24,151 nt of DNA from positions 66,265 through 90,415 of the forward strand of contig CAUDNR010002135.1 of the NCBI GenBank assembly GCA_958430865.1. The letters run 5' to 3'. This document shows, one piece after another, positions 8,267 through 19,922 of this stretch. The position numbers were made by a program, and so were the translations under genes. The DNA comes from Entrophospora sp. SA101. Lineage: Eukaryota > Glomeromycota > Glomeromycetes > Entrophosporales > Entrophosporaceae. The notes under the pieces are model-generated. The model saw only the letters and a program-made list of their open reading frames with translations, did no database searches and was not told the origin of the DNA. Numbering within the stretch: position 1 is the stretch's first letter; every line of letters starts with the position of its first letter.

Positions 8267-11200
8267 ATGGACGAATTGTCTAAATCATTTTTTGAGACAT
8301 CTCATTTTGATTCTAGACTGTCACCAGACTCAGAAATTATTAAAGAAGTCAGCAAATCATTGTCAGCTTCTTTATTCACTGAGCCTTTAAACATTAGCAT
8401 TGGAAATCCTTGGGACCTTCCTTCAATAAATGGAATTGATGTTTCCAACATTTTATGTAAGGTTTTTTAAATAAAGAAATACTCAATAATTGCATTCACA
8501 AATGATAATTTTATTATTATTTTCCATTATTAGCTGATGTTTATTTACCTGATGTATATGCAACTACATTTGCACTAACTTCTCCAAGTGGTGGGTCAGT
8601 TTCTATTTCAGCTTTAAACAAAATTTTAAGTATTAGTGGTTTATCTCATGCAACAATCGAAAAGGTAATCCATCATTATTTTACTTGAAGTGGTAATTGA
8701 ATAATAATAATAACGGTGATGGTGATAATAATAATAATATATGTTAATAATTATTAGATTATAAATTTAGCAGTACCTGTTAATAGTACTTGTATCAACA
8801 GAGGAGAATTCAATGTTGCGCTTGCGTTAGTAGCTTTGGCACAAAAAAATATGGGTAAACAAAATTTGTGATTGATCTTTTAATTACTTAAAGATTTTGA
8901 TGAGGGTGATGTTATTAAATATATTATTATTATTTTAAATTTTTTTTGTAGATGTTTCAATTGATAACCTGGTTGAGAGAAAACATGGTAGAAATAAATC
9001 TTCAATGTTATTTTATTTCATTTTAATTTTTACCAAAAAGAAAAAATAAACAAATAATCAATTACATTTGATCTAGATCTTCCCGAACCAATCCTTACAA
9101 ATATAGAAAGTATCGATTTTAATCGCAATTTAAGTTTCTCTAATATCACATCTCGTCCATCATCAATTCTGGTTCTTCAGGATGATGATCCTTGGGCTAT
9201 TTCATCAACAACGAATGGTATTGACATTATAACATCATCACCATCAACGTCTGCTGCAATAGGAATATCAGGAGAAACTATGACATCAACTTTTTCACCA
9301 ATCATATCAAATACAATAATATCACGATTTCCAAGTGATAGCAACGGTGCAAGTACTATTTTACCAAATATTAATAGGACTTTGATACTAGATGATCGTG
9401 AGTCTCATTGGTTTCTAGATGCAGGTATCATTAAAGTGAAATTTGCTCCTGAACATGAAGGTTTTCTATTCAAACATGTTAATTACATTGTTGAATCACA
9501 GGTAAATGATCAATATATTTGAGAAGAAAAGATGAATAAAATATAAATATTTATTTAAATATATAAATATAATTATGATACATACATAGAGACAAGAAAG
9601 TAAAGTTATAAGAAGATATAGTGATTTTTGGTGGCTAATGGAATGTTTGGTGAAAAGATATCCATTTAGAATCTTACCTATCTTACCACCCAAAAAAATT
9701 GGAGGTAACTATATTTGATTTGTACATATGTGTGTTATTTATATATAGGTGATTTTAAATATAGATATAAATTAACAAAATTACTATTTATCATAGTTAA
9801 CGTATTTTATTTCACACATGATGAAGCATTTTTGGAGAAACGGCGGAAAGGCTTGGCAAGATTTTTGAATTTTATTGCAAGACATCCAGTTTTAAAAAAT
9901 GATGATTTAGTGGAAATGTTTTTAACCGAACAAACTGTAAATATCGATTAATTTTTATATATATTATATTTATAATAGAACTACATTCATACTTTTCATA
10001 CTTTACGATTTTATAGGAAATAGCAGTATGGCGTAGGAATAATGCACCAGATTTAGATGAAGAGTTTTTTAAAAAAGAAATTTCATCACAAATGGAACAA
10101 CGCATACCTGGGGATTTGAATGCAAGGTTAGAAAGTGTATATAATAATTTGGATCAATCTATTGAACATTACTTAAATATGTGTAATTTCATGGAACGTA
10201 TTGCTCGTTCTCAAGAAGGCACAGCATCTGATTATATGCGTTATAGTTTGTCTTTAAATTCATTGATTGAGAATGAGAAGGATTGCTTCATAGAAAATTG
10301 TTGTAATTGTTCACAGATGATGGATGGTTTAGAACAAGTATCAAGTCATTTTCAACATGCAAGTACCATCATGGAAGATGCTGTAAGTAATTGATAACTG
10401 AATTATGAATTGTAATTATTATTATAATTAATATTACAAACGTCTTTAATGCTTATTTTATTTGTGAATCAATCAATCAATTAGGCTACATCTATTCTTG
10501 AAACTGTTCTTGAGGATTTGAAGAGACATCGAGATTTACTCTTGTCATTCAAGGTGTGATATTATAATTAAATTTTAAATAAATTTATTTATATCAATAA
10601 TAATTTCTACCACTATATCTATATAATATCTATTACATTAATATTTAATTAATCACTTGATCAATATAATATATACCAGGATACGTTTGAGAGAAGGGAT
10701 AGATTAGTAATTGATACTAGTGAGACTCTTAATAATAGAATATCAATAAATCAAGCAAAACTTAAATCATTATCAAGCCAAAAAACATCAGATCCGGAAG
10801 TAGAGAAATTGGCATCTGCAATTCAAAAGGTAATATATATATATTATATGCTTGTGTGCATACTTGTGTATGTATATGCTTGCATATTATAAACAAAATT
10901 ATTATACATTCCTTATTTATATTTAAATATTTTCATTAAATATATATATTGTGCATATTAATATTCAATATGTCTCCGTCATCCCTATATCCCCATATCC
11001 TCATTATCTAATATTTAGCATCTAGTATTTATTCTAATATCTAATATCTATTCTCTAATATTTAATACTTCTCACACTTCACATTTTCTCGTATTTTAGG
11101 ATGAAGGTGATCTTAAAGTTCAACTTAGAAAACAAAATTTTGTACGTTATTGTATGCATTCAGAACTCAATCTACTTCATAAAAGTTCAGCATTCGTCTC

Positions 11201-11321
11201 ACTTCTATATCGAAACTTTATAAATGAACAAATGAAATACACACACCAACTTTATAAAAATTGGGATGTACTAAATCCTAAAGTTCGTGATATGCCAATT
11301 GAAACCAACGGGTTTGGTTAA
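8267..11321 (+). CDS. MVP1: Sorting nexin of the Mvp1/SNX8 type (PX-BAR)
   Basis: Eleven exons join in frame to 646 aa: 8267-8456, 8534-8664, 8758-8854, 8952-8987, 9077-9501, 9590-9704, 9797-9936, 10017-10382, 10485-10553, 10680-10829 and 11100-11321. Residues ~64-150 resemble the EH-like N-terminal region of Mvp1. A serine-rich linker with DDDPWA follows; an NPW occurs earlier. The PX domain (~262-378) contains [14 protein letters not shown] and [14 protein letters not shown], the phosphoinositide-binding and PP-loop elements. Residues ~380-646 are helical and match a BAR domain. Mvp1 binds PI3P on endosomes, tubulates membrane and drives cargo recycling and vacuolar sorting. The protein is longer than the yeast one (511 aa), mainly in the linker. 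The least certain junction is the start of exon 7 (acceptor TAG at 9794-9796), which leaves VNVFYFTH after the PP loop. Confidence 0.92.
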
Positions 11322-11957
11322 TTTAGCTCATTTTTGTTTATATTATATATATAGGCATATATATATATGCAAACGTTTATATATTTATTAATATTTATAA
11401 AAAAACTCAATGAGATTTAGTAAAGCATAAACAAAAATTGGTTATTATTATTATCTATAACTGACATTTTTTATTTCTTAAAAGAAAATTTCATTAAATG
11501 TTTTGACTAAAATATCAAGTAACTTCAAAGTTATTTACATATTTATATCATAATTGTTGATTCTTAAACTTATTTAATTAAACTAGCCTTTTATTTACAT
11601 TTATTTCTTTGGCACAAATATCGGGACCCTGGAACAGGTTGAGAGGAATTAATTATAATTTATTTAATTATTAGTTTTTTATTTAATAACGGCCATTATC
11701 AAATGTGACAAAATAATTACCGGGAACAATAATTTCACAACATTAAAAATCATGATGCTTACTAAAGAATATGAAATGACAAAATAATTTAACTTGTTAT
11801 TTTAGAAATATTTCTTACAATGGGTTGAACCATAATATTTTGAACTTTTGTTACCATCTTTACCTTGATATTTATTTATTATATATATTAAGTTTCTTCT
11901 AGTTATTAAAAAATATTATATTACATTTTAGATTGGTTTGTCACAAGAGTAGTTAAG
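11322..11957. other. AT-rich intergenic region between convergent units
   Basis: No gene or repeat is recognised. It lies between the 3' ends of the plus-strand sorting nexin and the minus-strand family pseudogene, so both 3' UTRs probably fall here. Short TATATA runs occur around 11341-11365. Confidence 0.4.
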
Positions 11958-14010
11958 TCACAGATGATTTGATTTGATTTTTTTTTGCCTTGGATTCTTT
12001 TCCTTTGAATTAGTTCTTTTCTTCTTAGGGGTGTTCTCACAATTGGCAAAAAATTGAATTGATGTAGGAGGTGGAGTAGAACATTGTTCATTTAATTCTT
12101 TTAACAAATCATATGATTCACCATTATCATTATCATCATCATTATTCAGAATATCCAGAACTTGTAGGTTATTCTTGATAATAATCTATTAAAATAATTA
12201 GTATATGAAAGAGAAGTAAATAGCTTCAATAATCTTTTTCATACCTTGTATTGATATATCCTTGCTAGAAATTTAAGAAAGATCTTAATCCATTTTTTGA
12301 GAATTTGCTATGTATGTTGAAAGATTGAGGATCTTTGCAAAAAATACAAATCGATCCTCCGGCACACCATAATCTTACAAATTGAATCCATAATCCAAGG
12401 TGTAATATACCAATTACTTGGAGTTTGTCTGCTCTTTGATCATCATAATTTACAGCTCTGATCAAACCAGAATACATATCTTGAAGAGACTTTGGCATTT
12501 TGAATTCTTCATCAAGATATTTGTTGTCTGAGACACCCTTAAAGGACCTTGCACCTTCTATGGCTCCTAATTTGAGAAGCTCATCAGTTGTATATATTAT
12601 TCCATCAATTTTATGACCAACGGACTTTCTTTTACATGTATTTACTTTTCAATTTCTATTCTTCTGGTTAGCACTACTTGATGATGGTGCATCAATCCTG
12701 TATACAGTTATAAGCTATATTAAAAATATGAGTTGATGATGGTTTATTGTTTATACTAGTAGAAAATAGTTAACATTTTAATATCAGTTCCCAATCTAAT
12801 ATCCCTAAGACAGAAGTCAATGCATGTTCCAAGAAGTGCAACTGTAAACCAATGTTCGTATTGTATTCTTATTAGAGGAGCATCTATGTTTTCATATAGA
12901 TTTACAAGTGTTCGAATGGTCAATTGAATCCATTCTTTATCAAAGAGTTGGCAAATTGACTGGTCCATTGAGAACAGATGGATTTTGGACTGGTCCATTG
13001 CAATTAATAAAATACTAAATATGGTCAAAGTGTTACACTAATGGACCCAATGGACCACCAATAGACCATCAATGGACTGCACATTTGCCAACCCTGCTTT
13101 ATCATAGTGTTTACAAATGTTGTATTTTTCTTCTTGAAGAAATGATGTCATTGTTACTATGTGTAAATCCTCTAAAGTACTTTTTTCATCTCATCAGTTC
13201 TTTTGTAATGTTGTGTGAAATAATTGGAACCCCAATTCAATCTTTTGTTAATTCTTTCCATTCTGAATCAGTAAACAATGCTTTGATATTCTCATCATCA
13301 AAATCCACAATATACAAATGAGTATGGCTAATCAAACCATTGTCAGTATTGTGTATGGTAAGATAAAAGAATTTAGAAACTTACTGTTCATAATCCATGT
13401 CTTTAGAAAAATTAAAAAGAATATCCTCCACTATTTTGCCTGTGCTCAATTTCAACTTTGAGGTATCCGGGATAGCATCATGAGTCTTCCGAAAAACCAT
13501 CTGTCAATTTTTGGAGGATCCTTCTTACTTTCTAAAAAGTATCAATGCAAGAAAAAAGTTTAATTCCTTATTTCTACTTGTAAACCTGAATTTTGGATAA
13601 CACAAACTTACATCAGAACTCGATCCTTTGGAAGTTGATTCATCAGAGTTACTTGTATTATAAAAGGAAATAAAATTGCAGTCTAAGAAAATTGAAGAAT
13701 ATCATTCAAAAGATAATCATACATACATTGGTATATAGTTTAAATCACATGAGCAATGAATATTAACAATTCACTTATTGTGAAGGAATGTTTTTTTGGA
13801 GTCATCACTTATTATTCCCGAGTTGTCATTTAATTCCTGAAGTTCTCTATAAATTTTGTTGTCTTTATGCCAGAAGGATCTTGGAAGAAAGTGCTGATCT
13901 GACGATGAGTGGTGATAACCATCACCATTCTTACAATAAACACTTACCCATATGTATCTTTTGTCTTGGTCTCTTTTCATCTCTTTGCTTTTTGTGTTTT
14001 TTTGAGGCAT
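11958..14010 (-). pseudogene. Broken member of a Glomeromycotina multigene family
   Basis: Reading the minus strand from ATG 14008-14010: exon 13948-14010 (MPQKNTKSKEMKRDQDKRYI), a segment with IYRELQELNDNSGIISDDSK, MVFRKTHDAIPDTSKLKLST near 13499, KALFTDSEWKELTKD, DKEWIQLTIRTLVNLYE, then DELLKLGAIEGARSFKGVSD leading into MPKSLQDMYSGLIRAVNYDD, and a lysine-rich tail stopping at 11958-11960. Several GT-AG introns are visible. The block order, especially MVFRKTHDAIPDTSKLKLST, matches from memory a large family of uncharacterised Rhizophagus proteins; no function is known. It is disabled by frameshifts (near 13500, in the exon after KELTKD, near 12290), an in-frame TGA at 12649-12651 and a MITE at 12943-13096. 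Confidence 0.75.
12943..13096. mobile_element. 154-bp hAT-type MITE inside the family pseudogene
   Basis: The 8-bp sequence CTTTATCA flanks the insert at 12935-12942 and 13097-13104, the target duplication length of hAT elements. The right end in reverse complement starts CAGGGTTGGCAAAT, a classical hAT terminus; the left end is AAGAGTTGGCAAAT. Six copies of a TGGTCCATTG-like word (exact at 12961-12970 and 12991-13000, inverted between 13039 and 13080) look like subterminal transposase-binding repeats. Removing the insert plus one duplication brings the flanking codons (KHYD and DKEWIQ) back into one frame. Confidence 0.85.
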
Positions 14011-14479
14011 TATTTTTTAATTTTTTTAAAAAAAAACATGTAAAACAAAATATTATTATTATTGGCACTTGGTGTTGCACAAAGCTTTTTTTTTTTGGAA
14101 AAACAATTTATTTTTTGAAAGAGTCCAAGATGAGGAAATGTGAGTGTTGTTGTTATTTGGTTCTGAAGATGTGTTAATGACAGAGGTGCTATTTTTTATT
14201 TGTATTGATATATATATATATATATTTTAGTTTATAAATATTTTAATTGGAATCAAAATGTGGTATAAGATCTTTATCAAGATGATAACGAATGAACAAT
14301 TGGTATTTTGCTTTGCATAATCAATTTTATTAATATTATTATAATTACAAGAAGATGTCAAGACAGTATGACCATAGAAAAAGAAACAATTCAAATATGA
14401 AACATTTTGAATATGCAGTGTTTGATTATCAGAAATTAGCAGATGTTGAAGCACACATGCTACCTTGAACACTTTACAG
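14011..14479. other. Non-coding AT-rich stretch
   Basis: No gene is supported. Frames present on both strands are phenylalanine- or isoleucine-rich and antisense to each other. A (TA)n run occupies about 14208-14226. The region probably includes the promoter of the now broken minus-strand family member. Confidence 0.4.
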
Positions 14480-14875
14480 TCATTCTCACATCTTCCTCAT
14501 GTACATAAGGCTAATCTGACCTGCTCCCTCTGATGATACAATGATGCAACTGAACTCGAGGGGGAGGGGACATGGCCCTGGAGTTTATTGAGACTGCATC
14601 AATTGTCAAGAATGACAATTGATAATCTTCCCAGACCTGAGTAGGCTGCTGGCATGTTAGCCGAAAAGTTTCCTGCAATGATCCTGCCTCTAGGGTAAGG
14701 ATGGTTCTGTGATCAAGTCACAATTCTGAAGAGTTGTGATATTAGGTGCACATAAACATCCAAATCAATCAAAGCAACGAGAATCTGCAACTCATTTCAA
14801 ACACAGTTTGGGGTGGGGTTGGTGGCTCTGAAATTGCATTTGGGCTCTGATGTTAGGAGGAAAGCTGTAAAATAA
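14480..14875. other. GC-elevated non-coding island with hairpins
   Basis: Base composition is clearly richer in G and C than the flanks, with tracts such as CGAGGGGGAGGGGACATGGCC and GTTTGGGGTGGGGTTGGTGG. Two hairpins occur: ATCAATTGTCA/TGACAATTGAT at 14598-14623 (11-bp perfect arms, AGAA loop) and CACAATTCT/AGAGTTGTG at 14719-14738 (one G-T pair). No open frame or tRNA or rRNA signature is visible. It could be a structured non-coding RNA, an old transposon fragment or foreign DNA. Confidence 0.4.
14598..14623. repeat. 11-bp perfect hairpin with AGAA loop
   Basis: ATCAATTGTCA at 14598-14608 is the exact reverse complement of TGACAATTGAT at 14613-14623, separated by AGAA. It lies in the GC-elevated island. 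It is not followed by a T run, so terminator function is not indicated, and fungi do not use such terminators for protein genes. Confidence 0.7.
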
Positions 14876-14948
14876 AATGATTCAGATTTTGGTATGTAAG
14901 AATATTGTATATGAACTTTCAATTTAGTTGTGGATCATATTTTGCATA

Positions 14949-15395
14949 TAGTTGGCTCAGTCTAAAGACCTCCTAAATTTTGGGCAAATTTTAAAAATAT
15001 AGAAGTCATTTTCTGTCCTATCTTTTAAAAAAATAACTCTATTAGTTGATAGAATATGTATTTAGTTTTAATGTAATAAAGAGATTTTCTCAAAAAATTC
15101 TTTGTTGTAGAGTTCTACTCTTTTTTAAAACATGTAATTTACTATGCTCATGAGAAATTTGAGCACTGGGATCATTGCTAAATTAGATTAGTTTTTGATT
15201 ATAATTACTAAATTTAGACTAACACTCGACCATCATATCTAAATTTGGCAGTAAAGAAAATAATTTTTTTAACCAAAATCACGTGAAACCCTTTTTTTAA
15301 AAAATTTTATTGCATTTTTGATGAATCACGAAATCGCTTTTTTGAAATTTGAACACGTGGCGCAGCAATATGAGGTCTTTAGACCGAGCCAACCA
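14949..15395. mobile_element. 447-bp MITE, copy 2, inverted relative to copy 1
   Basis: The ends are TAGTTGGCTCAGTCTAAAGA (left) and, in reverse complement, TGGTTGGCTCGGTCTAAAGA (right). TA lies outside each end (14947-14948 and 15396-15397). The interior is the reverse complement of the element at 5860-6307 with scattered substitutions; shared landmarks include CCAAAATCACGTGAA and AAATGCAATAAAA. There is no coding capacity. Confidence 0.88.
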
Positions 15396-16292
15396 TAGAG
15401 ATTTGCATTTTTCTATTTTTAGATCACGTGAATCCGTTATAGAAAGCGTTGTTTTATATATTTGATATAGGTCATATTAATATGAAATGGTCTTCAGATG
15501 CAATCCGGTATACGTTATACAAAGATCCGTTTATTATTATTATTATGGAGAGTGGACTGTAATTCGATTATTAATTGTAAAGAATTTCTGCCCATCCCCA
15601 AAAAATCTTTTTAAAACAACATAATGAAATCTTCATATGATGACTACAGTTAATCGTTTTTTAAACAGTGTAATGAATTAAATCTTTTCTTTTTATCTTT
15701 CGCTTAATTGAAAAAAATCAAAATACAAATAATAAATAACGTTGTAGGATAACATTTATAGCAATGGTAACAAGACGACCTCCGCGACTATTAAGTAATC
15801 ATCAACCGTGCTTATTAGATATATATAACCCGATCCTTTTCTCCTTGATGGCTTCTCAATTTCAATAGAAAAATAAGGATTAAAAATAATAAAACATAAT
15901 AATTTTTTTGCCATATGATCTACTGTGTAACCGAACTCTACCCTTAAGTTGGTTGAAATTCTACATCGTTTCTTACATTAATTTCAAAATCATAATACTG
16001 TAATAAATAGTAAAATGGTAAATAAATATAAAAAAAGAATAATAGTAATTATTATTATTAACATAGAAATATCATTGTGTACAACATATTAATGAACAAT
16101 ATTAAAAAAATTTGAAACAATATTATCTTCAAAATGTTACACGTAGTATATAGAGATTCGCGTACGTGAAAATTTTCTTATAAATGCTCATGATGTTCAA
16201 ATATTAAGATTAATATGATTTTCTTACGCACCTTTTGTCTTTCATGAAATAGTTATAATTTTTGCTAGTGGTTTTTCCATTTATAAATAACA
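15396..16292. other. Intergenic region upstream of the membrane-protein gene
   Basis: About 900 bp of AT-rich DNA without recognised coding potential. TTATAAATAA at 16281-16290 is too close to the ATG at 16293 to be a functional TATA box for this start. The promoter presumably lies further upstream but cannot be placed. Confidence 0.4.
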
Positions 16293-19200
16293 ATGGCTGG
16301 AAAAAATTTTGGTTCAATAGCATTTTTAATACTTTTTTGTGTAGTTCTAAATAATCAACCTGCAAATTCTTATAATATTGCCACATATAATGATAATGAA
16401 GCTGGTCTTCATATATTTAATACATTATTTTATGGAGATGGATCCCTAGTTAATTATATGGTTAAACCTGTTAATGAAACATGTGTTGAACCAAAATTCT
16501 ACATTAGAGTTATTTATGCTAATGGAACAACTGAAACTTCCACCCAGATATATTCAATACCTGAATTCAATTTTTGTAAGAACACAATAGGTCTGATGGG
16601 GCCTATGTTTACTCTAACAATAAATAATCTACGACCAAAACATGCAATAATGATTTACATGAATTCTACTGATATAAATTCATCTGCCAATTATGGAATT
16701 TTGTTATCTATAAATGGAGAATTCATTAGGTAAAATAATTCATCATGATTGATTAAAACAAAAATTAACTTTTTTTTTGATTAAACTAATTTATTGATAT
16801 GATACAGCAAATTTTATATAGACAAATCAAGTTCTATTAATGGTATACCTGATGGTCCATGTATGCTTACAGAAAATGGAAATTTTGATGGGGAATTCTT
16901 GATGAGTAACTTCAAAACAAATTCAAATGATTATCAATGGATCCATTTCAGTTCACCGTAATTATTGTTTTTTAATGAACTGATTAATTATAATAATTTA
17001 AATATAAATATATATTTAATAAATATTTTTAGAAATGAAAATGGAGAAATAACCAAATTGAAAACTGGAATTATTACCCAAGCACCAATTGAATATGGAG
17101 ATGTTATATTATATTCTTCACATTTTCCAGCTTTGGATAGTGGATTTGGACTTGTTATTGCTAACACAACAATTACTGAAAATAACAATAGCACAAAAAA
17201 TATTAAACCAAATCAACCACCAATATCCATATATGTTTCTTTGATATATCCTAACAAAGATGAAATAGTTGGGCCATTTTTGGTATACCAAACAACAGAT
17301 ATAAATTTATCAATTGATTATTTGCATTGTGCTTCAGCAATTACTAGTTCAAGATATATGTGTATTGTGAAATTAACTGTGAAAAATAAAAAACATAAGG
17401 CTTATTGGATGAAAATTTCATTTTTATCAGATGGGTAGGCTTTTATTCGATATATAATAACATAATTCTAGTATTATCTTAATTGATATTAATCTAATAT
17501 TATTAGTGCTGTTACAGGAACTGAACCATTAGAATTTAATCACATTCCAGATTTTACTGGTTCATACTTAACTATACTATTTTATGGAGGATTTTTATTT
17601 AATGTTATTTCACCAAGTGAAATATATAAAAATAAATATACAATCCATGGATATTTATTAGATAATAATTTGAAGATAAATTCAATTTTAGATCTGCCAA
17701 GCAATTTGACAGTCCCATCATTTAGTATTAGTAAATCTTTAGGACCTCCAACACTCAATAGAAATTATGGAATATTTACCCAGAATAATACATTTATTGC
17801 AATTATACCGAATGAAAATGATAATAAAAATTGGCAATTAATCTCAACTGAAGTTTCCAAATTTCTACCAGATGGTAAAATATTTTTTATTATATTATAC
17901 TTGTTATTAAAATATTAATGTCAGATTTAATATCTAATTTAATCATTTTAATTACTAGATAAAGGTTATAGCAACCCAAATATTGATTCAACTTATCCAT
18001 CAATAAATGGAGTGATAGAAATAGGAAGTGAAGAAATCAATGTAACATACAATACACCAATAGTTCCATCTATTAACAATATTTCAATATATCAAATAAA
18101 TAATAATGAACAAGTCATTTTGAGACAATCATTCCCAGCTGATTCCTCATATTGTACAATTAGTGATGATAAAAAAAGCTTAAATATTCGGGTATTAACA
18201 AGCACATTTAATCTTCCTAATACAAAATATTATGTAGTAGTTGAGGATGGTGCATTAAAATTATCTTCCACTGGCCAACCATTGATTGGAATTTATAAAA
18301 ATATATGGAAATTTACTACAGGTAAAATATTAATGGTTGTGTCTTTAAATAATAATAATAATTAATTAACAATTTGATTGTATTTTAAAGATAATGTGGC
18401 AATTAAATATTCAGGTAAAAAAAATTTTATTTTGGTTTAATTAACTAATCTTTATTTAATAATTAATTTTTTTATTAAAATTCTTTAGATTCAGCAAATA
18501 GCATCTTGAGGCTCAATGTAGAGGGAACAAATTTATTTAATTTGGATTCAACAAATAGATCAGAATTTATTGGAAATTTAAAGAATGAATTAGCCAATTT
18601 AACACCAATCAATCCAACTCGTTTGAGTTTTATTAAAGATCAGATGGATTATACAACATCACCACCTACTTTATTGTTATCATATAAAATTACGAAACCT
18701 GATAATGAAGATTTACAGGAAATCAATGTTGCTCAAATCATAAGTAATTTAAATACATTAATTAATAATAAATTTATTACTGGGATATCAAGAAATAATT
18801 ATACAAGTTTCATTGACGAGAATTATGGATTTATTTTTACAAGTAATTAATTAATATGATGTTAATATTTATAAGATATTATGATTTAATATTAATTAAA
18901 AATAATATATTTAATAGGATATCTCTTTGAAGAGTATAAAATTCATTTAATAATCATTTCAACAATGATTGTAATTATTATATTGTTGATTTGGTATTCA
19001 TATAAAAAATATCCAGAGGTAAATAATGATATATTAATAAATGATATGATTATAAATTGTATATTAATAGTAATTAATAATTTTCAGGGTAATAATATTG
19101 TCATTTTGAAACTGTTTCTAATTCTTATTGACTTTATGTTGGATATTGCTTTTATATTCAATAATGGTAAAAATGTTCCACAACTATTTATACCAAGGTA

Positions 19201-19922
19201 ATTTATTAATGACTTTTTTGATTTATTGTCTATATAAGTGGTTAATATATTAATTCATTTTTAAAATTATTTTTTATTTAGTTTATTCATCTTGATATTG
19301 TCAGTTATATTTAATTCCATATCAAGCATTATCATTGTTATTAATGAGATTAGTAATAATTATGAATTTTATGAGTGGTTTAAAAAATATGCTAATATTT
19401 TGGCAGTCTTTACAATAATCTCAAGTACAGAAATTGATGCATTAGTAATATTATCATCAAAAGTGGCCGGTTTGAAGCCATTTTCTGCCCCATTTTCATC
19501 TAATTTTTTATCATTGATATTTTGGTGTAATTTAGCAAGTTTTTTAATTGAGGATATACCACAATTTATTATTCAGGTTAGTAACTTAAATTATAATCAA
19601 CTTTTTGAATCATATAAATATTAACATTTTTATTATTTTGATTTAGGTTATTTATAAAAACTCTATAATATCATATGACCTCATTCCATTTTTAACTTTG
19701 ATAACTAGTTCAATTATTATTGCCAATAACATCATTACCAGATTATATAATATAATAATAAATGTTAAGGATAATAAAGTATTGTCATCATCATCACCAA
19801 TACAAGAAAAATCAACAGCAATTAGCATTGGAAGTATTGATGATGATGAAGATAGTAAAATTAAAGATAATACGAGTAAACTAATTAGAGAAAAAAGGAT
19901 TATTTCAAGATATTCTGTATAA
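16293..19922 (+). CDS. Secreted-ectodomain multi-pass membrane protein with EDIPQ motif
   Basis: Eleven exons join in frame to 959 aa: 16293-16729, 16808-16957, 17033-17434, 17507-17874, 17959-18321, 18391-18414 (24-nt micro-exon), 18489-18842, 18918-19018, 19088-19197, 19282-19576 and 19647-19922. A signal peptide (cleavage likely after PANS, residue ~26) leads a ~670-residue extracellular part with many N-X-S/T sites. Residues ~463-573 (TYPSINGVIEIGSEEINVTY ... YKNIWKFTTG) resemble an SbsA-like Ig domain; ~586-698 resemble a SEA-like module. About six membrane spans follow (near 709-731, 737-758, 771-792, 808-830, 842-868, 877-899). The fifth carries LIEDIPQFIIQ, reminiscent of the E-x-x-P-Q motif of XK-related proteins. 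The cytosolic tail is charged (SIDDDEDSK). Role unknown; a receptor, adhesin or lipid-handling function is possible. ATG 16293 is supported by the signal peptide. Confidence 0.85.

Noticed and set aside
13788..14177. 129-codon plus-strand ORF
   Set aside because: Cysteine/phenylalanine-rich and antisense to the first exons of the minus-strand family pseudogene.
14227..14472. 81-codon minus-strand ORF
   Set aside because: No recognisable motif, partly low complexity, no splice context; considered chance.
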